A stretch of 64,000 nt of DNA, from positions 1 through 64,000 of the forward strand of contig NOWV01000003.1 of NCBI GenBank assembly GCA_003344405.1, given 5' to 3'. Position 1 is the stretch's first letter; the number at the start of each line of letters is the position of its first letter. Positions 35,022 through 48,800 of the stretch are shown here, piece by piece. The stretch comes from Trichoplax sp. H2. Lineage: Eukaryota; Placozoa; Uniplacotomia; Trichoplacea. Made by a program: the position numbers and the translations under genes. Under the pieces are notes generated by a model, which saw nothing but the letters and a program-made list of their open reading frames with translations, was not told the DNA's origin and ran no database searches.

Positions 35022-36185
35022 CTTAAGACGACACTAATTATAATCAAAGTGATTTGCAGTAATTTGACTACGGATGATCAATACCATTCGTAACGATGAT
35101 TTGTCTTATCGCTACCTTATACTGTACAATATTTACGGTGAACGTACAGTAGAGATATTAAGTAACATGCTCGTTTAAAACAAAATCACCATATATTCCT
35201 TTGTCCATACATCCATAATAAAATTTAAACTATTCCTACAATCGCCACCATAGCATCTCGTTAAATTCCAACGCCACAATCGCACAAGTTTGGTCGGCAC
35301 AATTGGTTAAGTATCCCTAATATCGATTGCTAATTTGTTCACTGTTTCTTCAGATCTAGTATACGCGTATTTGTATTTAGCAGAAAACTTTAATAAAAAA
35401 TTAACCTGTCCATGATTTCAAATTAGACACCTATGATAAGTAATCATTATAAACAAAATTTATTTTTATTCATCATAAATTTCACTACACTAGAAAAGAA
35501 TTATGGCAGCATAAACCTGCCTGCGCTACGCAAGATTTACAAAATCATGGGATTTTTTATGGTGCCGAATATTATATTATAATAGTTTCCACAATACTGT
35601 ACAAAATTATCTGTAATTAATTTTTAAAAATTGATGCGTTAATAAATAAAGACAACTGTACTATTTTATAAAAAACAAACTTACAATTACAGCCATGTTC
35701 GATGCCCATTTAAAGTAGATGATCAGTTACAATTAATTATTTAATCGCTAAAGCATTAATATACTCATTGAATGGCTAGATAATAATTATATAAAATTGA
35801 TGTTCTTTGCAGCATGCTAATATTTTAAGCATATTCTGATCAAAAACATAGTACTATAGTATACATTAAACTTCATGACCCATACTCTAGTTGATTAACT
35901 GGTCTATTTTAATGGATCAATCATAATATGGCAAAAAATAACTTCAGCTGTTCATCAGATTTTCACAATAACTGCTTCACAAGGAATAGTTTGATTCATC
36001 TTGAAGGGTTGCTAATAAGGTCATCATGTTAATTTAGCACCAAAGTGTACAAAATTCACTTGCATCATTACGAAAACTATCAGAAACATTGGCTTGAAAT
36101 TATTTAATCCTATGGATTCATCCGGTAGTTGGACACTTTAACATTAAAATACGCAAGCTTCTAGTCCTCCATCCATTTAAATTTG
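35022..36185. other. Convergent 3' intergenic region, VAMP7 / FAM149
   Basis: About 1.2 kb, AT-rich, with no gene and no lattice. Confidence 0.5.
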
Positions 36186-39100
36186 CTACAAATTATCGGA
36201 TTTATGTTCGTCACTTTCAGCTGATTCTTTACGTTCTAAACGATAGAGCAGGTTAATGCCCATACTGGTACCTATAATTCCTAGTGCAAAATTTAAAATG
36301 ATCAATAAGATATATGATACTGCATAGGATATACATGCGTAACACATGTGATGTACACTATTTTCTGAAAAATCAATTTAACCTAGGATTCCTTACCATT
36401 TATGACAGGCTTTTGATGTGTTAAGCTCAAGCGCTTGTTATTAGTTCCGGGTGACTTAAACTCACCGAAAGGCTGATAACAATAGCAATAATACAATTAT
36501 CATTTCTTGAATTAATTTTATTGAACATGTACAGTATTTACACACTATACAGTATTCAATATTACTAGTGCAGAAATATACATCTCATATTTTAGTTATC
36601 TAATATAAGAAATCATGCTTTATTTACCTTAGTACTTTGGGTAGAACTTGGCCTGGAATCGTGGGCTAAATGCTTACCGGAAACAAAAGATTTTCTCAAT
36701 TCTTCAGTAGATTCGGATTTTACAGTTCCAAAATCAGAATTCTTTGTATTTAGCTTGATACTAGATGTAGGAATATTGTTTCTTTCAGTAATTTTTTCAA
36801 TTGGAGGTAAAGCGACTGACTTCAGGTTCCTGAATATGTAATTATACCACCGAATTAGCACCCTCATAACATCTGCTGGACAGTAAAAGTAATTAACGAA
36901 TACCAAAATGCAGATACGGTAGAGTTTGTATCTTTGGAATTGGCTACGCTCGAAATGGAGTTGTTTGGAAGAACTGCAACGTGGCGGCTACCAGATCCTA
37001 TATTATGATAATATTGTCCTACTTTATTACCGCGAATAATACCACTGATTGATACCGAACTAGATAAGACATTGCTGTTATTTGGCGGGGTTTTAGCTTG
37101 TTCAATGGGGGATAACTTTCTAGGAGGCTTTGCAGATGCTAGTCTGCTGACAGTTACAGGTGTATAACCCACACCGGTTTTGGTCTTGCCATTAGATATA
37201 TTACTGTATTGACTTGAATCCGGACGATGCTGCATAAAAAAATAAAAATACTGTATTGAATGTGATATTAATGCTACTGTATAGCATAAGCATTGAGTAC
37301 CTGAAGCAAAGGCGTTCGTAGTCTTGCGTCATAAGCTCTATAGAGTAAACATACCATAGATTAGCTATTAGCTCTGTTAATTTTGCACTGCAATTACAAT
37401 GGTGACAATTTCGGTAATGTGTGTGTACCGTTACAAAATACTTACACTGCAGATGCAGTAGTTGCACGCCGTCTAGGTGCCAGAGATCGTATAGTCATCA
37501 CTCCGTGTAGAGTTTCGTAATCAGTAGAAACAGAATTATTACTTAATGACATCGCAATTCCGGTTCTTAGGCGGCCCTAGTATAAAAACTCAAAGATCTT
37601 AATTTTTATGTTATCCCAAGGCACAGGTTACGCAATTTAACAATACCTGATGCATAGCGTGATTGTAGCTTTTCAACATTGGTGTCGCGGGTTCGTACCC
37701 AATACCTTCCGTGGCTACCAATTTCCCTAGGAAAGAAATTAGAATTTAACGCGGAAAGCGCTATAGAACCATTTATGTTATAAACAATATTTGCAATACT
37801 TTTCACAGATGAGTAACTATGGATACGCGATACAGGTGTACAACCACCATTCTCGCTGCTACGTTCATGTAGTATACTGAAAAGATCTCTTAACCAAATT
37901 ACTATGTCGCTCCAAATACAATTCATGATATGGCTAATGATAGAATCTTGTGCGCAAGCATCTGGCGTTACCGGAGGAATACCATGTCTACTGCGACGTA
38001 GTAACTCTTTCGCATCAGTTTCCCTACAAAATCAAGATATGAATTTAAAACCATGCCTATGATAAGCGATCATAGTTTAAAATCTTAATCATAATTGTTA
38101 ATATTATTATTATCATTATTAGTAGTAGTAGTAGTTATACCAGCTATCATAGGCTAGGTATTCTTGCACTTCTCCATCACTTGCAAATATCTCTTGAATG
38201 ATTCAATGAAAAAAGTAACATCGTTCGAAAATTAAAGGATTAGATTTTAACAGGCATTTATTATTCGTAAAATTTTATAGAATTTCCAACCTTGAGCATA
38301 CCAGCAGATATTGCATTCCTACAAGTTCTTACCTGCACCGGAATTTATATTGATTTGCTCATCCCCAGATGCTAAATCGACATGATGGCCAAGCACATAT
38401 AAATCTCGCAGCTTAATTTTATTAAGGTCGACATCTATATTTAAATTATCATCGGTTAATAACTCCTTCCCATTATCCACAACGTTCACATTACTGTTAC
38501 TTGAACTTTCTATTAGTGTCGGCATTATTTGTTTTCCTGTCACCCTACCACGAATACATTTAAAACATGATACCATAATCTATCGCCTACACGTATTAAT
38601 TATCAAGAAGCAGATAACGTTTGAAGCACTCCTTACCTAATATGAGGAAATGCTGTTTTCCAAGATTTGCATTCATTCCTTGAGTCCTCACTCACAATGT
38701 CTGCTTACGGTATTTTTTTAATTTAAAATTTTTAGGAAAATTCAGACATTGGGACTGATTAACGTTCTCAACTACTGTAATATTTAATACTGTACCACGA
38801 TTGAATAAGTAATTTTCATTTAAGCCTTTAAAAGTACTCTCTTCTACTTAAACTAACTACCTTCAAGAAAATCATTCGCATGTACGCTGTACAGTATTGC
38901 AAAATCTTATAACCTCGCAAAGCACGACTAAATAATTTCTCTTATACGTATCCAAGAATTTAAAGTTTAGCTGCATGGAAGCAATAAATTCCAGTAGGAA
39001 AATGTCACTGTTTCGGACTAAACTCTTGATAATTCATAATCTCACCTGCTTTAGAAGCTGCTTCTCCATATAAAGAACTTTCAAAATCAGAGAATAGCTG

Positions 39101-39884
39101 TTGTACGGCATTAGCAGCGTCTTTTTCATATTCCTAAACAGATGATAAAACAAAGCGTAGTTTTACACACGCTTATTAAAGCAATGAAATGCCATAGTAT
39201 TATTAAGATCGTACAAAAATGTTGGTAAGGAAGATCTTTTACTTACATTGCTCCCCCATCCAACTGAATAGATGCTACTGCGAAAACTTCCAGTTACACT
39301 ACACGCAGTTGCATCATTAACAAAAAATTCTCTTTCCTTTACAGGCTCGATCGAATCTAGGTGTTGAAGATGTTTAGAAGGCTTGACTTCATTTGGGAAT
39401 GACTGCAGTTTACTAGAACTGAAGTGCGACACGCCACGTCTGTAGAGAAAATAATAAAATAGTATACGCGTAATATTAGTAATGAGTCTGTCGTAAACTA
39501 GCGACGCGAACATATCGTAAACAATATGACACAGTAATATAATCATAGTTATTTGTAAATAATTGCCGCAAGTTACATATGTCATGAAACTAAAAATGTC
39601 AACGGGTTTGGCTGTCGGTACAACTTGTACTAGTATGCATACATTTCTAGAGGTTCTTCTCTTTGATAAGTATAATCCATGTATACAAATCGGTATGAAG
39701 TTATTATTAAACTGTACAGCACACCATGAAATCAAGTCCTCAGATCTATTATCCAGTGTACGCATATGAAGTTCATAAATCATAATGATCGATGTATCTT
39801 TCGAAAAAAATTACTGTATTTTGCACCCGAATTTTTACTTTACTCTTTCACTACTATTGCTGCTACCATTACCATCGCTACCAT
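36186..39884 (-). CDS. FAM149-like protein (DUF3719 domain)
   Basis: The model has 11 exons: 39884-39844 (tentative), 39439-39247, 39133-39046, 38700-38637, 38544-38333, 38006-37642 (donor uncertain), 37576-37448, 37229-36904, 36829-36628, 36472-36397 and 36364-36186; 624 residues. The domain is clear: FRSSIYSVGWGSNEYEKDAA, then AVQQLFSDFESSLYGE, then ECKSWKTAFPHIR, as in FAM149A/B. GIPPVTPDACAQDSIISHIM is the next conserved block, followed by a Ser-rich tail with ALPPIEK. Human FAM149B1 is a ciliary protein mutated in Joubert syndrome; a cilium role here is inferred. The last two exons add an unexpected membrane helix; without the final splices the protein stops after STKVNKA (36613). The hydrophobic first exon is chosen only by phase. 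Confidence 0.75.
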
Positions 39885-40582
39885 AGTCCTTTTGAAATAT
39901 AGGTGTTTACTGTACAGTACAGTACTGTATTGTACAGTACGGTACTGTAGTGCAGCAGTGCAGTACAGTACAGTACAGTACAGTACAGTAATCAACTATG
40001 TACAGTACTGTACTGTACTCCTAGAATAATGTACAGTACAGTATCATCGTTTAAGTTTAAGCTATTTACCCTGAGTATCTGAGTAGTCGGGGACATTCGG
40101 GGTTATAACGGCTGGGCCCTAATGTACATTGTACAGTACCGCATTTTCAGGTAAGGAACTGGTCACGCAACCGCACAAGTTATCAATTATTTAAAAAAAA
40201 ATAAATAATTTAATTTACTGTTAATTAATTACAGAGTAAATTAGAACTCAATTACCATGGACTAGTACGGACTGTACCGTACTGTACTGTACAGTACTGT
40301 ACTGTACAAAACTTTTACAGTACTGTACTGTACTGTACAGTACAGTGTACGTACAGTACTATACAGTACAGGTTCTTGGTAAATCTTGGGTAGTGTACAG
40401 TACAAGGTACTGTACGCTGTCTGCGCATTCCGTACTGTAAAAGAAAAAAGTTTCCGGTAAATAATACTGGACCGTGTTCATCGCTTTTACGTATTTCGGT
40501 TTGGTTTCGTTTGAAAACTTCAAAAATTTAGTTAACTGTAACGTCAGCTAGATGTTTTTAAATCCATTACCTTAAGGAAAAA
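39885..40582. promoter_or_regulatory. Divergent region, FAM149-like / PTPN13-like, filled with GTACW lattice
   Basis: The intergenic space between the two 5' ends is largely lattice: about 39908-40035 and 40258-40380, with scattered motifs to 40440. Both promoters should lie here. The lattice also produces meaningless open frames rich in VLYSTVQY-type residues. Confidence 0.6.
39908..40440. repeat. (GTACW)n lattice, FAM149 / PTP divergent region
   Basis: A long run of consecutive A-state units (GTACAGTACAGTACAGTAC) near 39960-39990 is followed by mixed A/T-state units. One run (40258-40315) contains GTACCGTAC, a rare C state. Confidence 0.8.
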
Positions 40583-42863
40583 ATGCCTGTTATACAAAGA
40601 GATACAATCTCACTACTTGAAATCTTAGAGCTGAGAGGTAGTCCCTTACAAGATGCTGAAATTTGGCACCTTATGGGGCAGGCTTGTGAGTGTCTGCAAG
40701 ACTTATTCGTGAGGGGTAGGAATACGTAAAAGTAATCTTTAACAATGCCGCAGCACGGTGCAAATACTCTATATCGTGAATTGAATAACTTAAAAAGTAC
40801 CCGTTCTTCGAATAGGGATTAGTACGAGTAATCATAATAAGTAATTATGTTGTAATAGAAATTATGGTTGTGTAATTTACTGTGACTGCCTTAATCGCTA
40901 TAATCATGGTTTGTTGTTGTTTTAACTGTTTTTGTAGTTTTACTGAAAAGTACTGTAGCGGTAGTATTTAATAAGACTATGCTGTACATTGTACAATTCT
41001 GTGTGCATACTGTACTATGGAAATTCCTTAATGGTAAATATAGAGCAACTTAAATCACCAAATTCGTCTTCGGACTGCAATAGTCAAAATAGATGATAAT
41101 AATTCCAGTTCAAAAAACATTGCTGTCTACAGCTATATTTGAATTGCAATTGTGCGTATTCCCTTAATTTTGAATTAAACACGCGCAAAGTCTTCTTCAA
41201 TTCATACTTTAGTAATTTGCTAGTGTGTGAATTTTACGCTGAGGACAAAATCGATAGTGAAGTTCGCTTCAATTCACTATCGATGTGGTACCTTAGCGTT
41301 ATTAATTATACAAGTATTATTAGACCAATTCATTAGTTATTCTATTTTCTGATACTGTATAAGCCTTGACCAAATTATACATCTTATGACAATCTACTCT
41401 ACATTCAAGTATAGTTTGGATAATAAAATTATCATGTGCATACAGTACGTAGATTTTGTTGTGCATGTTTTTATTCATTGACGCGCGTATTTGTTCATAT
41501 GCAATTATCTAAAACGAAAAATATTCCTCTTTTAGAATCAACGGCCCTGTCTTCGAAGCCACTCTTTACTATTAGCCCAGATTCAATATTATTGCTTCCT
41601 ACCGGGAAAGTTCGTTTCGATGCTCGTGATAGAAGTAATGAGACAGCAGATATCTTAACATATTCAATTTAAAGCTTACAGGCGCCCATTTACGTTATAT
41701 GCCGGTGATTTACTTATCGTATAGGTCCCGTGACCTCGACATCGTACAACCCTCCAGAAATCTATTCACCTTATGCCGACATGTCGGAACTGGCTGTTGA
41801 AAAGGTTCCTTTGCCGTAGTTAACATTATTAAAGTAAATTATATGCACTTGTGCAGTATATCATGAGATGTACAGAACTGTAATCCTTCTCTTAATCACC
41901 CGTCATGTCCTATTGCTGCTCGTCTGTAGACTCTTTTTTGTGCTTTGAGTGTTATGCAATATTTACATTTATAACGTACTGTAATATCCTCTTGAAATAG
42001 GTACAGTATCTCGTACTTGCATACTGAGTAAATTGAATGAGTTTGTGCCTAACATCTATAATCAAGTCTTTATTGAAATTTTATTTGATGTTTTTGTCAG
42101 ATGTATGTTTATAGCTTAGGTATGTCGTTATTTTTTGCTATGGAGTACCGATTAGAGATACAGGTTAAGTATTGTTATACCTACTTCATTAATCACTTCA
42201 ATTGTTACGTTCTGAATTGGAATTCTTGTATAATCATACTGAGGATCACTTCTCTATCTTGATAATTAGAATACTAGCCCAGATAAACAATTACAGAATC
42301 TTTTACTATCAATGTGTGAAGAAAGTCCTGAATATCGAATAAATCTGTTGGATGTCATTGAGGTACTGCACAATTGGATAATCATTCAGAAAGATTTGTA
42401 CAAAACTGTAAAAAATATATTGTTATCGTTTACTCAATTATATATATTATACTGTACATTTTGTTTTTCGCCCCAAATAAAGAAGCATTGACGATTTTAT
42501 TATAGCTTCCTAGTAAATAATGTGAAGTATTATATATATTATATATTATTACATCACCAGTAAATCGAAATTTAATTTCTGATTTCGTAGCTTTGCAGCA
42601 GGAGTGTTCCATTCCGCTGTAACTCAACTCTGATACAGTCTCTGGTCAGAAATTCGTTTGAAGATTTGAATATTAATGTAAGGAAATATTTTTTAAGATC
42701 TATCCACGATAGTAGCCTTAAATTAACTGTAAATATATTTTTAATACAGTAGCACGCTATTTACTGAGTAACTATATTGTATACATTTTGACAGCTTCTA
42801 GTGGAAGACACTTTATCTGCCACAGAATCATACTGTTCCTTTACCGGTTCACTTAGAAGTAAC
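40583..42863 (+). other. PTPN13-like exons 1-7: KIND domain and start of linker
   Basis: Exons 40583-40715, 41536-41634, 41725-41804, 42101-42168, 42278-42362, 42591-42677 and 42795-42863. Recognisable blocks are LRGSPLQDAEIWHLMGQACE, ISPDSILLLPTGKVRF, YNPPEIYSPYADMSE and MYVYSLGMSLFFA. KIND is a kinase-like non-catalytic lobe used for protein binding. Confidence 0.88.
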
Positions 42864-45800
42864 GTAAGGTGTGAAACTTTTTAAATTTAGTTTAACGAAG
42901 TTATATAACCTTAGCTATTAATGCTGGGTTATGCAAATCAAATAATCTAAGATATCTTCAATGATATCAAATAGTTTTATACAAGAAGAATCAACTCCTC
43001 ATGGTAAAAACTGGCAGCTGCAGTCTTCTAGAATAGGTATACAAGAGAGACGAAATCCAATATATTCTAAAAATCTGAAATCAGATATTAATTACTCTCT
43101 AGATGACGACGATAAGGCGTATTTGCGATCTGATGAACGGAGTTCAGAAATGCATAGTCAACAGCTTTTACCTCAAATGACTCAAAAAGAATATAAACCT
43201 ACGCTCTCATACACAAAAAATGAAAATATTGAGCTGCAATTGGAAAACTTTTCGGAGATTGGGACTATTTGGAATTTATCACAAGATGATACTGTAACAC
43301 AAAATTGGTATGAAGAGTTGCATAAGAAAAGTAATGAAGCAATACGTGAAACCAGTATATTACCTGACTCCGAAATGAACTTATCAGAAGACGAAAGATC
43401 TGAGTCTAGAATGTCGAAAGGAAAATTTATTCCCGACAAGGAAGAAGAAGCAATTAGGAGCTTGGCTATTTATAGAGATAACACTTATAGAAAGTTAAGC
43501 TTTCACGAAGGCTTGCAGCTGACATCCATATCTGATTATTCACCGAAAGCAGAGAAAAAAAGTCCAGTAACAACTCGAAACGGTGTGTTGAAATCTATTA
43601 AGCTACTGCATGTTAATGTGGCTCATAATTGATGTCAATCGTATCTAAACTGTTAAATTCATTTTCTAATAAGTGGGAGGGGCTAATGTAAAGCCCTGTA
43701 CAAGTGCATCGAAAACACCTCAAAAAGGTATGTAACGCCATTCCTCTATGTTTGATAGATAAAATTAACTTAAGTTCATACATGAACTCAATGGTAGAAT
43801 AGTTGTTAAATAGCAAAGAAGGGTCGATTAAATAGTCAAGAAAATATCATCTATCTGTTCTATTTACGAGACTTAGGTGATTTTCAATCAGATTTCGTGG
43901 ACGCATCAGTAATCTATAATGAAGAGAAGAAGCAAGTATCGTCAAAGAATAATAATGATTTCTCAAGTACTCACTCTAATAATCAAGAGAAGCAGAGGGT
44001 GTGAACATTTTGTTTTCTTAATATCATCCTAATCAAGAACAAAACACATACTCTTACTGTTATAATATAAATATTACAGAACTTTGGGGGCCCAGAATTT
44101 ATACGATTGAAGGACAGCATTATTTATCCTGCAAATGAAATACAAAATGTGTGATTCTTTGAGTATAATAATTGCTATCATTGCGATATATTCCTAAGTC
44201 ATATCATTGGTAATGATTTCCATTGCTTTAGGTTGCTGTTAGTTCAATTTACCATGACGGCTTAAAACGTATCCAAATTATTCTTTTAAATGGGCAAAGA
44301 CTCATGATGGATATATCGGTTATTAGCCTCTTTTATATCTTATCTTTTATAATTTTAGTATTCATTTATTCTCACTATGTCTATTTTTCTCTGTTGTTAG
44401 GTTAATGCTACTGGAAGAGATCTATTTGAAAGAATAATCAGATACTTGGAATTAGATGAATTTTCATATTTTGGATTAGGACATATTGCATGTTAGACCT
44501 AACTAGCAAAAGTCTTGAATTATGGAGTGAAATCAAAAATAAGCATTTCTGTTTTGTTTTTATTTATAGATGGAGAAATGCAATTTCTGGACCTCGACAA
44601 AAAACTTATTAAGTATTCTCCTAAGGGTTGGCGAGAAGGAGTAATTAAAGAATTTTATGTTTACTATATTAAGGCTTATTTTACTTATCATTCAAAGTCT
44701 GCTACAACTTAAACTTGAAACATTTTTTATAGCTAAAATCTCCCGATTCCAATTTCACGTTTTTCTTCGCAGTTAAATATTACGTAGAAAATATTAGCAC
44801 TCTTCGGTACGCATATATGTGCACTATAGTAACTACACAGTTAGCAAGCCAGATTTATACATACAGCAGTAACAACCGCTCGCTTATCTAAGAATAGCTC
44901 GTTTTTTCGTTAGGAGTCGATTATCGCAGCACTTTTATTATCTTCAGCTGCGTAGAGATATCTTAGAGGGTATTCTTCATTGTTCCGAAGAACCAGCATT
45001 ACTCCTTGCATCTTATGCCTTACAAGCGGAAACTGGTGACTACGTTCCTAGTAACGCCAACAACTATTATATTCTGGAACAGTACCTACCGGCGAAGGTA
45101 TTCTTCTTTACCGGAAATTATATTGCAGTAAATTATATACATTGTTATAAATAATGCAGTTCCTGTCTGCCATAGGTACTTCAAAAAACTCCAGCTATGG
45201 AATTGAAGCGACAGCTATCTAGTATGCATTCAGCGCATGCTGGGTTAAGCGAATCTCAAGCAGAAGTAGAATTTCTGAAGGTAAAATCATTAACGGTATT
45301 AAAACTACTTTAAAATAGTATTGTACCTCCAATTTCTAATGCTTTTCTAGGAAGCCCAAAAATTACCGTATTATGGCATTCATTTCTATCGCCTATACAG
45401 GGTAAATTCTTTAAGCGTGCTATTCTCCTTGTTGGAACATTGCATTTCTAGCATATCAAGAATACCCTTAAAATAACTTACATTTTTAGACTAAAAAAGA
45501 TTCCACCTCGTCATTATGGCTCGGTATTTGCTTAAGAGGGTTAATTTTATTTGAGGTGATCTGCCGCTTTCATCGTTCAGTTCATGATTCATAAAGTAAA
45601 CTATTTCCAATCTTTGAATGTTAAATAGGAACGTGGTGATGCAAAAGCTGCTATAAGCAGACACCCTTGGCATATGATTACTCAAGTTTCATTTAACGTA
45701 AATTTAAGCATTTATCACCGTTTTGTGGAGTGAATTGAGCTAATGTGATTACCATAATTATAGAAAAAGCAGTTCACCATCGAGCCACAAGGAACTGGGG

Positions 45801-48800
45801 TCACAAATAGACTTACTTTCAATACTAAACATCCTAAAAGGTCATTTGAATACCAATTTATTTTGCGAGCCTAACGTAAATTTTAATCAACGTGTCACAT
45901 ATCCATTTTGGCTCATTCGTAAACCTACTTATACACTATCAATGACCATTTATTTTAGGTCAAGATATATGTTGCAGCTCTGTACTAGTTTTCACGCATT
46001 TCAAATTCAGATACGGTCAAAAATGAAGGCGTTAGAACGGTATGAATCACAAAGAGGTTCGTATTGGCTTTGTAATTCAAATGAAACGAGATTTATAATG
46101 TAATAGTTGTACTCCCTATTGCTATTCGCAGACGCTTACAATGACGGAGTAATGGATAGTAATGATAGGGTTGGCTCACTACAGAGCTCGTCGTCGACGT
46201 CGAAAACATTCATTAAAAATCGCCAACATCATTTATCAGAATCAAAAATTGATGTTCAAGATCAAAGATCCACGTCAAGCAGCATAACTGATCTAAATTT
46301 AGCGGTTTCAAAGCAAAAGAAGCGTGTATCAGAACGAACAAGAACGATTTCATCTTCTATTAGTAGTGAAAACGAAGTATCTCAAGATAACTCCTATCAT
46401 GGTAATATAATCATGATATTTGTGGTTGTGCATTTGTGAACGTCCTCTTACTATGCAATACCTATTATAGATACTGCAACCATATTTACGGTAAACAAGC
46501 AAAATTTTGCAACGTCTTCGGAAGGTAAATCATGGAAACTTAAAACATGAATTGTTCCTTTTTCACTTATACAATATTATTGTATACTTGTGAATTCTGA
46601 CAGTTTCTGGAGAATATAGCTAATAGATAAGTTACACGTTATAAAGCTCGTTTAATGTTTATACTTAAAATCTACAGGAAGTTTAAGCGGAAATTATGGT
46701 ACTACACTGGCTACGATTGTCTTAGATAAGCGAAGAAATCAAGAAATTGGTATATATAATTTATACAAAAGGAGATTAATCATGTTTTCAATAATAATTG
46801 TGATGGAGGGTTCGAAGAGTCAGATAATGTGGTTTTAGTTGCCATTTACAATTAGTACACCAAAAGTTGTATAAAAGTTATACTTTATTTTAAGTAGTAA
46901 AGTAAGTAAAGTAAGTACAGTGAGGTAGTTACGGTAGACCAGCGTGCAAGCTGTTGTGAGTAACGTGTGAAGACTAACCAGGAAAACTAACGATTTCCGA
47001 GGTGGAAAACGGCGGTATTTTTTATAGTTTAAAGATAGAGCACATGCAGAGAATAGGATTGTAGAATTAGATACAACATATACCATAACAGGTTACAACA
47101 TAGCTGATGATTGTAGCAAACAGCGAGTACTGTAATAACTAAATACAGTAGCCTATATATGAATGTGAAGTAAGCGGACTATAGATATGTCTAAATATAT
47201 GAGCAATACAACATGTCTATATTTAAGAGTAGAATATAGATACAGTATATTCTAAATACATACAATAATGTTCATCATTGTCATGAAATAATTTTTATAA
47301 AAGGATATAAAAATCGATATCAATATTACGTTGTCCTTTATGAATCTATTGGAGTTGTAAATGCGCTATTTTATTGAATTAGGTCTAACTTTGGTCGATG
47401 CTGATTTAAGTTTCGGTCGTGGAGTGTACGTAGACTCTTTAGCATCTAATGGGATTGCTAAAGTTAATAGTAAAATAAAGCCTGGTATGGATGAAACTGC
47501 TATCAATTACTATATTATATTATATTGTATAGTCATTGAATCTGAAGTGTTAAATGCGAGTTAAAATATGCGTATATTACTTAACTTATGTATCATTTTA
47601 TTAAAATTTTTTACAACTAAATAGGAGACAAAATTGTAAGTGTTAATGGAATTGCCGTAGAGAGAAGTTCAGCAGATTTTGTAGCTCAGTTGCTAAACAA
47701 CGCAGAATATCATGTTGAAATTCAATGCTGCACAGAAGATGTTAAAAATCATATACCCAGTGAAAACGGTAATTCAACCATGGTAGTAAGTTAGTGTTAA
47801 TTTATAAAAATTGCCCTTAAATTAGCTCACAGGAACTTCAGACGAATTATATTGATGCTGTTTATTAAATTAAGTAAGTAGCATCTATTTAACAATTTTG
47901 CTATTATGAACAAACTTGAATAATTAGCACCCGCAGACAGGCCAAGGAAAATGCAGCTAATGCGAGAGCCTGTCTCCGGATCAGTTGCAACAAATGCAGA
48001 AGCAGAAGAAACGACTGTAACGAAATCTTACGCCTCTGATGAACCGGATACGAATCAAAGCTCGAATTTCCAGTATCAGCTTGGAAAAAAACAGAAAAAT
48101 GATGGTTTCAGTGAAATTGAAGAACATCAAGATGATAGCATTGATGAAATTTTTGTGCCAGAGCCTAACATGAAAACGCGATCTTTTTCAAACTTCACTT
48201 ATTCTGTAAGAACGCCCGCAGCTTTGGCAATTAATTAATAAAAGTTAATTATAAATTTATGAAAAGAATATCATTCCTTATAACTGCATTATAGCCAAAT
48301 CTTATTCAAGTAAAGCTAAGAAAAAAGAACGACAGCCTAGGCTTAAGAATTCGCGTAACTAAAAATCTTAACCTTGTGCATCTATTCACACCATGATTAT
48401 TTCTTTATAACTACAGTAGTATACTTCTATATGATCTAGGGAGGTGTTAATACTAGCGTAAGGGATGGAGGCATTTACGTTAAAGCCTTAGATCCTTCAA
48501 GTGCTGCAGCCGAAGAAGGAACGATAAAATTGGGTAAATTAATTGCCATATCATATATAATGTTAGTTACTTACACTGTTATTTGTCGAAGTATCATTTA
48601 TTGTATATTTTATAGGAGACAGAATTTTAGCTGTAAATGGAATAAGTTTGATAGGCGTTACTCATAAAGTGGTAAATTCCTTGATCGGATCTGATACACT
48701 ACAGAATCTTAAGTTTTTCATGTTTACCAATGCTATGTTCTTTCGTCAGGCTCGTGAAACCATCATTAAATGTCCGGAAAATGTGACACTGATAATTGAC

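Noticed and set aside
39163-39783. A 206-codon minus-strand open frame as a single FAM149 exon
   Set aside because: Only the part from 39439 down to 39247 matches the family. Upstream it is hydrophobic intron sequence, and the tail past 39247 is beyond a good donor.
7700-40440. CRISPR array or other prokaryotic repeat system
   Set aside because: The repeat period is 5 bp with no spacers, and the surrounding genes are intron-rich and animal.
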